Virus record (IMG/VR): IMGVR_UViG_3300010148_002489
Location: 1 to 31,258 of that record
Length of the DNA: 31,258 bases
Direction: 5' to 3' (one strand)
Source: a virus
The position numbers were made by a program, and so were the translations under genes. Below, one piece after another: positions 1-6,832 of this stretch; the stretch's first letter is position 1, and every line of letters begins with the position of its first letter. A model generated the notes under the pieces. The model saw only the letters and a program-made list of their open reading frames with translations, did no database searches and had not been told where the DNA came from.

Positions 1-9
1 ATATCATTT

Positions 10-184
10 TTTCGATGCCCAGCGTAAAAATGATATTTCTTTTTTATTTTCATATTGTCAGTTTTAGTTCAAACTTAAACCACACAACCCCATAATTAGT
101 ATAGGGGGGGGTGGTTTAAGTTTGAACTAAAACTGACAATATGAAAATAAAAAAGAAATATCATTTTTACGCTGGGCATCGAAA
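10..184. repeat. 74-bp perfect inverted repeat around a 27-bp loop at the left edge
   Basis: Bases 10-83 are the exact reverse complement of 111-184; I compared the arms in ten-base steps and found no mismatch. The loop (84-110) has a C run and a seven-G run that could extend the stem. The right arm contains the first 14 codons of queD. In addition, bases 1-11 are the reverse complement of 26-36 and identical to 158-168, so the sequence folds back twice. Nested fold-backs at a contig edge are typical of strand-switch chimeras from whole-genome amplification or of assembly errors. A genuine hairpin end or a cruciform over the queD start is the alternative. Confidence 0.9.
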
Positions 185-530
185 TAAATTAGCCGGAGAG
201 AAATGTGGAAGATTACATGGACATACTTATGATGTAGAAATCATCTTAAAGTTTAGAGAAATGGTAGATGGAGTAACAATGTTATTTTCTGAGATTGATT
301 TGATTTGTGAACCTATCATAAAACAATACGACCATTACTTTTTATTGAAAGATGATGACCCACTCTGTGAGTTATTAGATTTGGCTAATGAACCTTATAT
401 CGCATTACCCTTTGAAACAAGCGCTGAGAATATGGCGATTTGGATATATGGTCAGATAGCTCAGAAGCTTCCTATTATAGAGATAAGACTAAGTGAAACT
501 AAAACATCAACAATTATTTACAATGGCTAG
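141..530 (+). CDS. queD: QueD, 6-carboxy-5,6,7,8-tetrahydropterin synthase
   Basis: This enzyme converts 7,8-dihydroneopterin triphosphate, the FolE product, to 6-carboxytetrahydropterin, the second step toward preQ0. The 129-residue length suits the compact T-fold family. Visible zinc ligands are H13, H26 and H28 (the LHGH motif), with C22 in the catalytic-cysteine position, the Asp-His pair D64-H65, and a C-terminal SET motif around E119 that normally binds the pterin. ETSAENMA at 92-99 matches the family's conserved helix start. The first 14 codons lie in the right arm of the long inverted repeat, so the true upstream sequence is uncertain. The stop overlaps the start of queE, consistent with one operon. 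Confidence 0.95.
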   Translation: MKIKKKYHFYAGHRNKLAGEKCGRLHGHTYDVEIILKFREMVDGVTMLFSEIDLICEPIIKQYDHYFLLKDDDPLCELLDLANEPYIALPFETSAENMAIWIYGQIAQKLPIIEIRLSETKTSTIIYNG

Positions 531-1230
531 AGAACCTAAATTAAGAATCGCAGAGCATTTTTATTCTATTCAAGGCGAGGGTAGAACAATGGGAATACCA
601 TCTGTATTTATAAGATTACAAGCATGTAATATTTTATGCAAAGGAGAGTGGGTTTGTGATACAATTGAAGTATGGAAACAAGGAGAAGGATACACGATTG
701 ATAAATTTCTTGTCTTAATGAGAAAATATATTCCTCACTTAAAAGATGGCGCTCATCTTATTTTTACGGGGGGCGAACCTTTGATTCAACAAAAGGCAAT
801 AGAGTGGGCTATCCGCTGTTTTAAGCGAGTGTATGGATTCAAACCTTTTATAGAGATAGAAACTAATGGAACGATTGAACCGATGGATGAACTGATTCCA
901 AAAATTGATTTATTTAATGTATCATTCAAATTAAAAAATTCTGGAGTCAAATTTGAAAGACGAATAAAATACGATGCTCTTAAAAAATTAAGAAGATGTA
1001 ATACTATTTTCAAAGTTGTAATCTCAAATCAACATGACTTTGCAGAGGCGGAAAATATACTAGATAAAATTCAAGCAGATAAAAAAGATATCTATTTAAT
1101 GCCCGCAGGAGATAATATTAAAGATATTATGAAAGCGAATTCTATCGTAGCAGATATATGTATTAAAAATACAATTAATTTCTCTACTCGATTACAAATA
1201 GTATTATGGAATAAAACCGTTGGAGTTTGA
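523..1230 (+). CDS. queE: QueE, 7-carboxy-7-deazaguanine synthase (radical SAM)
   Basis: This radical SAM enzyme rearranges 6-carboxytetrahydropterin to 7-carboxy-7-deazaguanine. I start it at the ATG at 523 (235 residues), which gives the typical QueE N-terminus with YSIQGEGRTMG at 14-24; a GTG 30 bases upstream is open but would extend into queD. Iron-sulfur cysteines appear to be C35, C39 and C45, a C-x3-C-x5-C spacing followed by the CDT motif. This differs from the classical C-x3-C-x2-C and from the long-insert forms known in some QueE proteins. TGGEPL, EIETNG and FKLKNSG are the usual SAM- and substrate-binding motifs. It overlaps the queD stop by 8 bases. Confidence 0.95.
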   Translation: MAREPKLRIAEHFYSIQGEGRTMGIPSVFIRLQACNILCKGEWVCDTIEVWKQGEGYTIDKFLVLMRKYIPHLKDGAHLIFTGGEPLIQQKAIEWAIRCFKRVYGFKPFIEIETNGTIEPMDELIPKIDLFNVSFKLKNSGVKFERRIKYDALKKLRRCNTIFKVVISNQHDFAEAENILDKIQADKKDIYLMPAGDNIKDIMKANSIVADICIKNTINFSTRLQIVLWNKTVGV

Positions 1231-1349
1231 TTGAGTTTATTAAACATATATTTGGATTTTGTGGCGAACCGCATATTAATATTTTCCATCTATTATTCAC
1301 GCCAGCCGGCGCGTATTTATATTACAAATTAAAAAAAAATAAAAAATGA
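1227..1349 (+). CDS. small hypothetical protein between queE and folE (40 aa, TTG start)
   Basis: A short ORF fills the gap between queE and the folE fusion. It opens at a TTG overlapping the queE stop and closes with a TGA that overlaps the next ATG (ATGA), the spacing used throughout this genome. The predicted peptide has an FGFCGEPH stretch, a hydrophobic segment around residues 18-34 and a lysine-rich tail, so it may be membrane-associated. I recognise no family. Non-ATG initiation and small size make this tentative; the tight fit between neighbours and the absence of other content in the gap are the main support. Confidence 0.45.
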   Translation: MIEFIKHIFGFCGEPHINIFHLLFTPAGAYLYYKLKKNKK

Positions 1350-2182
1350 AGAAATACAAAATTACTTGGGAAGAAATTTACGAAAAAATAAAAGTCTTAA
1401 AAGATAGTTTAGTCAAAGAGGATAAAATATACGGTATTCCAAGAGGTGGGCAAATTGTCGCAGGGCTTACCGGTATGGCTGTAGATACTCCAGAAGAAGC
1501 AAATATTATTGTAGATGATTTATACGATTCAGGAGCGACATATAATAAATGGCATGAGAAATATCCAGACAAAGAATATTGTTTTCTTTACAATAAGAAA
1601 TTTGAACATCAAAATACTTGGTTAGAGTTTCCATGGGAAGAGTCTGGAGAGAAAGAAGTGGAAGAAAATGTGATTAGATTACTTGAATATTTTGGAGAAG
1701 ATACTAATAGAGAAGGCTTACAAGATACTCCAAAAAGATATATTAAATTCTTTAAGGAATTTCTATCCCCTCCAGAATGGAATTGCACGACTTTTGATTC
1801 AGAAGGTTACGATGAAATGATTGTTCAAACGAATATACCTTTTCATTCTTTATGCGAACATCATATTGCGCCATTCTTTGGAGAGGGGCATATCGCTTAT
1901 ATACCAAATAAAAGAATAGTAGGTCTATCTAAACTAGCAAGAACATTAGAAACTTATGCTAGAAAGCTTCAGAATCAGGAGAGAATCACTAATCAAGTCG
2001 CAGAATACTTAGAAAATGAATTAAAACCTCTAGGAGTTGCGGTGGTTTTGAAAGCAAAACATATGTGTATGGAGATGCGAGGGGTAAAAAAACATGGAAC
2101 TTATACCTCAACTTCTAAGATGACGGGGGTTTTTAAGACAGATGATAAAGCTAGAAACGAATTTCTTAACTTAATAAGATAA
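1346..2182 (+). CDS. folE: phosphoribosyltransferase-like domain fused to GTP cyclohydrolase I (FolE)
   Basis: Residues about 105-278 are GTP cyclohydrolase I, which opens GTP to dihydroneopterin triphosphate, the first step to preQ0. Zinc ligands C170, H173 and C241 have the same spacing (3 and 71 residues) as C110/H113/C181 of the E. coli enzyme, and HGTYTSTSKMTG near 250-261 belongs to the conserved C-terminal region. The first 100 or so residues look like a small type I phosphoribosyltransferase: YGIPRGGQIVAG at 29-40 resembles the pyrophosphate loop and VDDLYDSGATY at 56-66 is the PRPP-binding loop with its acidic pair D57-D58. Stand-alone FolE is about 220 residues, so the extra domain is a real fusion. 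It might channel or salvage a purine nucleotide for the pathway, but that role is inference. Confidence 0.93.
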   Translation: MKKYKITWEEIYEKIKVLKDSLVKEDKIYGIPRGGQIVAGLTGMAVDTPEEANIIVDDLYDSGATYNKWHEKYPDKEYCFLYNKKFEHQNTWLEFPWEESGEKEVEENVIRLLEYFGEDTNREGLQDTPKRYIKFFKEFLSPPEWNCTTFDSEGYDEMIVQTNIPFHSLCEHHIAPFFGEGHIAYIPNKRIVGLSKLARTLETYARKLQNQERITNQVAEYLENELKPLGVAVVLKAKHMCMEMRGVKKHGTYTSTSKMTGVFKTDDKARNEFLNLIR

Positions 2183-2186
2183 AAAA

Positions 2187-2888
2187 ATGAAAGCATTAGT
2201 AATATTTAGTGGCGGTCAAGACTCTGTAACTTGTTTATATTGGGCAATTAATAATACTTTACGATTTGATGAAGTAGAAGCGATAACTTTTGACTACGGA
2301 CAAAAGCATTCTATTGAATTAGATTGTGCTAAAAAGGTTTGTGATGAGTTAAATGTTAAACAAACAATTATTGATATTTCATTTTTAGATACTTTGGTTG
2401 AATCTGCCTTAACTTCTAATGGAGATGTAAATGAATTAAACGAAAAAGGATTACCTTCTTCATTTGTTCCTAATAGAAATCAACTATTTATTACTCTTGC
2501 TCACGCTTATGCTCAAAAGATAGGGGCAAAATATTTAATTGGTGGAATGTGTGAAACCGATTATTCTGGATATCCTGATTGTCGTAGAGAATTTATTGAT
2601 TCAATTACTTTAGCTTCTAATATTGGGAGTGATTCAGAAATTGAGATTCTTACTCCGCTAATGTATTTAGATAAAGCAGAAACATTTCAATTAGCATTTG
2701 TAGGTGGATATCTTTATTCTGTGATAGAGAAATCTCATACTTGTTATAATGGAGTTAGAGAGAAGCTAAATGATTGGGGATATGGATGTGGAGATTGCCC
2801 CGCTTGTGATTTAAGAAAAAAAGGTTTCTACGAATTTTTAGCAAAGAATAATATTCAACAAGACGGAGAAAAATTCAAAATAAAATGA
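2187..2888 (+). CDS. queC: QueC, 7-cyano-7-deazaguanine (preQ0) synthase
   Basis: QueC uses ATP and ammonia to convert 7-carboxy-7-deazaguanine through an amide to the nitrile preQ0. The PP-loop SGGQDS sits at residues 8-13 and the C-terminal zinc site is complete with C186, C201, C204 and C207. FVPNRN at 93-98 is the usual substrate loop. Its 233 residues match ordinary QueC, with no amidotransferase domain fused, unlike the Gat-QueC proteins of some archaea and phages. Four bases separate it from folE, and it overlaps the DpdA-like gene by four bases, so transfer of preQ0 to DNA is probably co-expressed with its synthesis. Confidence 0.96.
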   Translation: MKALVIFSGGQDSVTCLYWAINNTLRFDEVEAITFDYGQKHSIELDCAKKVCDELNVKQTIIDISFLDTLVESALTSNGDVNELNEKGLPSSFVPNRNQLFITLAHAYAQKIGAKYLIGGMCETDYSGYPDCRREFIDSITLASNIGSDSEIEILTPLMYLDKAETFQLAFVGGYLYSVIEKSHTCYNGVREKLNDWGYGCGDCPACDLRKKGFYEFLAKNNIQQDGEKFKIK

Positions 2889-3778
2889 TATTATACTTTG
2901 CCGGAAATGTAGGGGGCTTCAGACATAAAGAGAGTGCGATGGTTTCGGCTGACGCATATAATAATTTAATAACTTTTCACGATGTTAAACAAAATGGATT
3001 AAAAATGGAATTATATTTTGCAGGGGCAGAAGCCTTCAAATCAGTATTGGAAGAAATGAATACAACAAAAGAATTATTTTCTTATTATCATATTCCAAAG
3101 AGTAGAGCTAAAGATTTATTTGATAGACCTAGGAAGATTTTTTTAGACTCTGGAGGTTTTTCAGCTTTCACGCAAGGGGCAAATATTGATATTGATGAGT
3201 ATTGTGATTTTATAATCAAATATAAAAAGCAAATAACTCATTATGCTCAGTTAGATGTGATAGGAGACGAGGCGGGAACAGAGAGAAATCAAAAGTATAT
3301 GGAAAGTAGAGGTTTGAATCCATTGCCAGTATTTCATTTTAAGGGCGATTACAAGCGATTAGAGAGACTTTCTCAAGAATATGACTACATATGTCTAGGA
3401 GGGCTTGTGCCTCTCGCTAAGAATAAACCCGTTTTAATGGCTCATTTGGATAAATGTTTCTCTATTATTAAAAATAATTGTAAGGTTCATGGTTTTGGAA
3501 TGACTGGTATGGATATATTAAAGAGATATCCTTGGTATTCTGTTGATTCTACTAGCTGGATTGAGGCTTCTAGGAGGGCAACCTACTATGAATTTAGAAA
3601 CGGAGAGATGAAAATGTTTTCAACATCAGATAAAAAGAAAGCAAATTACAAATCAATAGGGTTTTCTGGAAAGAAAAAAGGTTTATGGAGACTAAGATTG
3701 ATTCATTCAATTAAAGAATGGTTAAAATTAGAGAAGTATGTAACAGATTTATGGTTAAAAAAAGGAATAAAATATTAA
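2885..3778 (+). CDS. dpdA: DpdA-like phage DNA guanine transglycosylase
   Basis: Proteins of this TGT-related family exchange guanine in DNA for a 7-deazaguanine base such as preQ0. The protein (297 aa) keeps the TGT-like LDSGGFSAF motif at 87-95 (D88 would recognise the base), HYAQLDVIGD at 119-128, LGGLVP at 171-176, HGFGMTG at 202-208 and a YSVDSTSW segment at 218-225, in which D221 is the best candidate for the catalytic nucleophile. Its position directly after queC, with a four-base overlap, makes the assignment strong. The basic C-terminal 50 residues may contact DNA. Which base ends up in the genome, and in which sequence context, cannot be read from the sequence. Confidence 0.9.
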   Translation: MILYFAGNVGGFRHKESAMVSADAYNNLITFHDVKQNGLKMELYFAGAEAFKSVLEEMNTTKELFSYYHIPKSRAKDLFDRPRKIFLDSGGFSAFTQGANIDIDEYCDFIIKYKKQITHYAQLDVIGDEAGTERNQKYMESRGLNPLPVFHFKGDYKRLERLSQEYDYICLGGLVPLAKNKPVLMAHLDKCFSIIKNNCKVHGFGMTGMDILKRYPWYSVDSTSWIEASRRATYYEFRNGEMKMFSTSDKKKANYKSIGFSGKKKGLWRLRLIHSIKEWLKLEKYVTDLWLKKGIKY

Positions 3779-3793
3779 TTAAAAACACGAAAG

Positions 3794-4438
3794 ATGAAAA
3801 AAGGATTTATAGATATAGAAGTTAAAAAATTAGTTAAAGCTGATTGGAATTATAAGGAAGAAAATGAGGCTCAGACTGAGAATCTACTTAATAATTTCAA
3901 GCGAAACGGACAGATTGAAAATATTTTAATTAGAGAATTGGATACTGGTTTTTATGAAGTTGTAAATGGAAATCACAGAGTCGATGTAATGAAGATTTTG
4001 AAAATGAAAAAAGCTCATGCTTATAATTGTGGGAAAATATCATTAGCCGAAGCACAAAGATTAGCGATTGAAACTAACGAAACTAAATTTGAATCTGATA
4101 ATCTAAAAATGGCAGAATTAATTTCTACTTTATCAAAAGAATTTCCGGTTGAAGAATTATCAAAGACAATGCCCTTTACTGATGAACAAATTAAAAAAAT
4201 GTCTGAGCTAACTGAATTCGATTGGAGTCAATATGATAACGAAGAAATAGATACTTTTGGAGATACTGAATTTGAAAAGGAAATTAAATTCAAAGTAACG
4301 GAAGAAACATTTGCAAGATGGGAAGAGTTAAAAGAGAGGGTAGGTAAATTAGGAGGGTATAATTCAGACGCTAAAGTTTTTGAGTTTGCTGTAATTGAAG
4401 CGCTTAATATTCCAGAGGAATGTTTGGGAGTATCGTAA
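3794..4438 (+). CDS. ParB/Srx-fold domain protein
   Basis: The N-terminal 100 residues show the ParB-like nuclease/ATPase fold: an N-terminal strand with a target-like segment, NLLNNFKRNGQIENILIRE around 29-48, and the core NGNHRVDVMK motif at 58-67. The middle and C-terminal parts are acidic and charged, with no clear second domain. Such proteins commonly sit just before phage terminases, as here; roles proposed in phages range from DNA segregation or packaging to nicking or modification. It follows the DpdA-like gene closely and could in principle work with either the modification or the packaging module. Confidence 0.8.
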   Translation: MKKGFIDIEVKKLVKADWNYKEENEAQTENLLNNFKRNGQIENILIRELDTGFYEVVNGNHRVDVMKILKMKKAHAYNCGKISLAEAQRLAIETNETKFESDNLKMAELISTLSKEFPVEELSKTMPFTDEQIKKMSELTEFDWSQYDNEEIDTFGDTEFEKEIKFKVTEETFARWEELKERVGKLGGYNSDAKVFEFAVIEALNIPEECLGVS

Positions 4439-4578
4439 TGTTTGGGGTAGGTCTAGCAGTTGGTCTATATATTGCTACACAGATAGGATTGGGTATATCA
4501 AGAAATATCGAACGAAATAAATTGGAAGCAAATATTAAAAAATGGGAAGAGGAAGAAAAAAGACGCCGACAAAAATAA
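4438..4578 (+). CDS. small single-pass membrane-type protein (46 aa)
   Basis: The ATG at 4438 shares one base with the stop of the ParB-like gene, and the ORF runs 37 bases into the small terminase gene. The peptide begins with a glycine-rich hydrophobic stretch (about residues 2-21), followed by a highly charged tail ending in KRRRQK. This suggests one N-terminal membrane segment with a cytoplasmic basic tail. No family is recognised. It fills an otherwise empty 100-base gap, which supports it being real. Confidence 0.55.
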   Translation: MFGVGLAVGLYIATQIGLGISRNIERNKLEANIKKWEEEEKRRRQK

Positions 4579-5018
4579 AAGAATTACAAGGCACACTCAA
4601 ACCGGAAAGACAATTAGCAAATGAGATGCAAGTATCTTTGGTTCAAGAAATTCCAGAACCGCCTCAATGGTTAACAGAAATCGGGCAAGAGGAATGGATG
4701 AAAGTTTGTGGAGAATTATTTAATAAAAGAATGCTACATCAAATTGACTTACGATTAATTGAGGCTTATTGTAATGCGATGGCTTTACATATTGAAACAG
4801 AAATGATGTTGAGAGATAAAGGAAGAATTCAAGTATTCAAAAATTCAGATGGAACAATTAAACATACTCAGTCTGTTCCATTTCAAAAGATAGCAAATGA
4901 TGCTTTAGATAGAGCATTAAAATTAGCGACTCAATTTGGCTTTACTCCATCTGCTAGAACCTCAATTCAACAACCTACTTTTATACAACAAAATAACGAA
5001 TACAATTTCTTTGACTAA
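4542..5018 (+). CDS. terS: terminase small subunit, P27 family
   Basis: This subunit recognises phage DNA and feeds it to the large terminase. The 158-residue protein has the family's basic N-terminus (MGRGRKKTPTKIKELQGT at 1-18), then the helical region with GQEEWMKV around 48-55 and DLRLIEAYCNA in the middle, and a C-terminal segment with ARTSIQQP, as in P27-like (HK97 gp1-like) small subunits. It immediately precedes the large subunit and overlaps its probable start. The glutamine- and asparagine-rich C-terminus is unremarkable for the group. Confidence 0.88.
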   Translation: MGRGRKKTPTKIKELQGTLKPERQLANEMQVSLVQEIPEPPQWLTEIGQEEWMKVCGELFNKRMLHQIDLRLIEAYCNAMALHIETEMMLRDKGRIQVFKNSDGTIKHTQSVPFQKIANDALDRALKLATQFGFTPSARTSIQQPTFIQQNNEYNFFD

Positions 5019-6576
5019 AGACGAAAAATATTACTTTGACGAAGCGGAAGCAGATAGAGCTGTTGCTTTTATTGAAACAATGATTAGGCATTGTAAAGGA
5101 GATTTAACTGGAAAATTATTAGTGTTAGAAGATTGGCAAAAAGATGATTTAATCCGTCCAATGTTTGGATGGAAAGACAAAGAAACCGGTCTAAGAAAGT
5201 ATAGACAAATCTATTGCTGTATTCCTCGTAAAAATGGTAAATCGACTTTAGGAGCTGCGATAGCTCTTTATATTTTATTTGCTGACTCTGAAAGAGGGGC
5301 AGAGGTATTCTCTTGTGCTGGAGATAGAAATCAAGCCGGTATCATTTTTAATATTGCAAAGTCAATGGTTGAGATGTCGCCTCAATTATTTCAAAGGGCT
5401 AAGTTATATCGTAATTCAATTATGAATCCATCAAAAGGAAATACTTACAAAGTATTATCATCTGATGCAAAATTACAACATGGACATAATGCCCACGCTA
5501 TCCTATTTGACGAATTACATACCCAGCCGAATCGTGAACTCTGGGATACGATGGTAACTTCAACGGGGGCAAGAAGTCAGCCGGTTATCTTAGCAATAAC
5601 GACCGCCGGCTCAAGTAAAACAGATGGTAATATTTGTTGGGAGATTCACGATTATGCAATGAAGGTTCGTGATGGTTTAATTGATGATTCTAGTTTTTTA
5701 CCAATTATATATGCTGCTGACGAAGATGACGATATCACTTGCGAAGAAGTATGGAAGAAAGCAAACCCTAATTATGGAAAGAGTATCAAAAAAGATTATT
5801 TTGAAAAGGAATCTAAAAAAGCAACAGAGATAGTATCCTATGAAAATTCGTTTAAGCGTCTTCATTTGAACATTTGGACTTCATCTGTTACTAAGTGGAT
5901 TGGTGATAATATTTGGATGGAAAATGCTGAACCTTTTGATTTGGAAACATTAGCAGGGCGAGAATGTTGGGCGGGATTAGATTTAGCATCAACAAGAGAT
6001 TTATCATCTTTGGTTTTATTATTTCCAATGGAAGATAATTTTATCGTAATACCTTATTTCTTTTGTCCTGAAGATAATATCTATAATAGAACAATGAAAG
6101 ATAAGATTCCTTATAATCAATGGGAGAGAGACGGGTATTTGATTACTACTCCAGGAGATGTTCAGGATTACGATTTTATAAGAAAAACAATTAATGATTT
6201 AGGAGGTAAGTATAATATTAAAAGTATAGCTTTTGATAGATGGAATTCATCTCAACTAGTAGTTAATTTGGTTGATGATGGAGCGAGAATGAGTCCATTC
6301 GGACAAGGATATGCTAGTATGTCTGCCCCTACGAAAGAGTTAGAAAAATTAGTATTAAAAAAACAAATAAATCATCTATCTAACCCCGTATTAAGATGGC
6401 AAATGCAAAATGTATCTTTGAGAACTGACCCAGCAGAGAACATAAAAGTGGATAAGGCTCGGTCTTCTGAGAAGGTAGACGGGGTTGTGGCTTTAATTAT
6501 GGCGATTGGGGAATTTCTTACTGATGAAAGTCCAGGAGAATCGATTTATAATGATAGAGGTTTAATAATTATTTAA
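5011..6576 (+). CDS. terL: terminase large subunit, P27/HK97 type
   Basis: This is the ATP-driven packaging motor and nuclease. I start it at TTG 5011 (521 aa), which overlaps terS by 8 bases and gives the usual KYYFDEAEADRAVAFIE N-terminus; an upstream TTG at 4936 lies deep inside terS. The Walker A variant is PRKNGKST at 72-79, Walker B ILFDE at 164-168 with H170 next to it, and the coupling motif AITTAG at 195-200. Nuclease acidic residues are likely D324 (GLDLA), D409 (FDRW) and D490 (KVDGVVAL). All motor and nuclease parts are present, so the gene looks intact. Confidence 0.95.
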   Translation: MTKDEKYYFDEAEADRAVAFIETMIRHCKGDLTGKLLVLEDWQKDDLIRPMFGWKDKETGLRKYRQIYCCIPRKNGKSTLGAAIALYILFADSERGAEVFSCAGDRNQAGIIFNIAKSMVEMSPQLFQRAKLYRNSIMNPSKGNTYKVLSSDAKLQHGHNAHAILFDELHTQPNRELWDTMVTSTGARSQPVILAITTAGSSKTDGNICWEIHDYAMKVRDGLIDDSSFLPIIYAADEDDDITCEEVWKKANPNYGKSIKKDYFEKESKKATEIVSYENSFKRLHLNIWTSSVTKWIGDNIWMENAEPFDLETLAGRECWAGLDLASTRDLSSLVLLFPMEDNFIVIPYFFCPEDNIYNRTMKDKIPYNQWERDGYLITTPGDVQDYDFIRKTINDLGGKYNIKSIAFDRWNSSQLVVNLVDDGARMSPFGQGYASMSAPTKELEKLVLKKQINHLSNPVLRWQMQNVSLRTDPAENIKVDKARSSEKVDGVVALIMAIGEFLTDESPGESIYNDRGLIII

Positions 6577-6578
6577 CT

Positions 6579-6797
6579 ATGACAATACCATTAGAAATAT
6601 TATGTTTGTTAAGTCCGAGAGGGTTTGAAGAAAGGTTTCATTCTCATTGTAAAAATCATAAACATTACTATAAAGCTTATGAAGAAACAGAAAAGGAATA
6701 CGAATCTTACTTTGGAAAAAGGAGATACGCTAGCTATGATAGTTTTAGAGTAGTAATGAACAGAAAAATGAAACAAAGTTTCAATAATAAAAAATAA
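6579..6797 (+). CDS. hypothetical protein (72 aa)
   Basis: A short ORF begins two bases after terL and lies just before the portal gene. The product is rich in His, Lys and Tyr, with a FHSHCKNHKHYYKAY segment around 20-34 and a basic tail. I recognise no family. Its position between terminase and portal, where HK97-type phages often carry small accessory genes, and its clean spacing argue that it is expressed. Confidence 0.65.
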   Translation: MTIPLEILCLLSPRGFEERFHSHCKNHKHYYKAYEETEKEYESYFGKRRYASYDSFRVVMNRKMKQSFNNKK

Positions 6798-6832
6798 TTA
6801 AATTGTATAATTGCAAAAATTCTTAAAATTTT

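Noticed and set aside
104-110. Seven-G run as a G-quadruplex or phase-variation tract
   Set aside because: A single short run inside the loop of the inverted repeat; no companion runs to form a quadruplex and no reading frame it would switch.
493-522. GTG upstream extension of queE
   Set aside because: It would extend into the conserved end of queD; the ATG at 523 gives the normal QueE N-terminus.
3794-4438. ParB-like gene as part of a plasmid partition system (phage-plasmid)
   Set aside because: No ParA-type ATPase or parS-like repeats were seen; a ParB-fold protein beside terminase is common in lytic phages.
4936-5010. Upstream TTG extension of the large terminase
   Set aside because: It lies within terS and adds a segment unlike other large terminases; the TTG at 5011 fits the family start.
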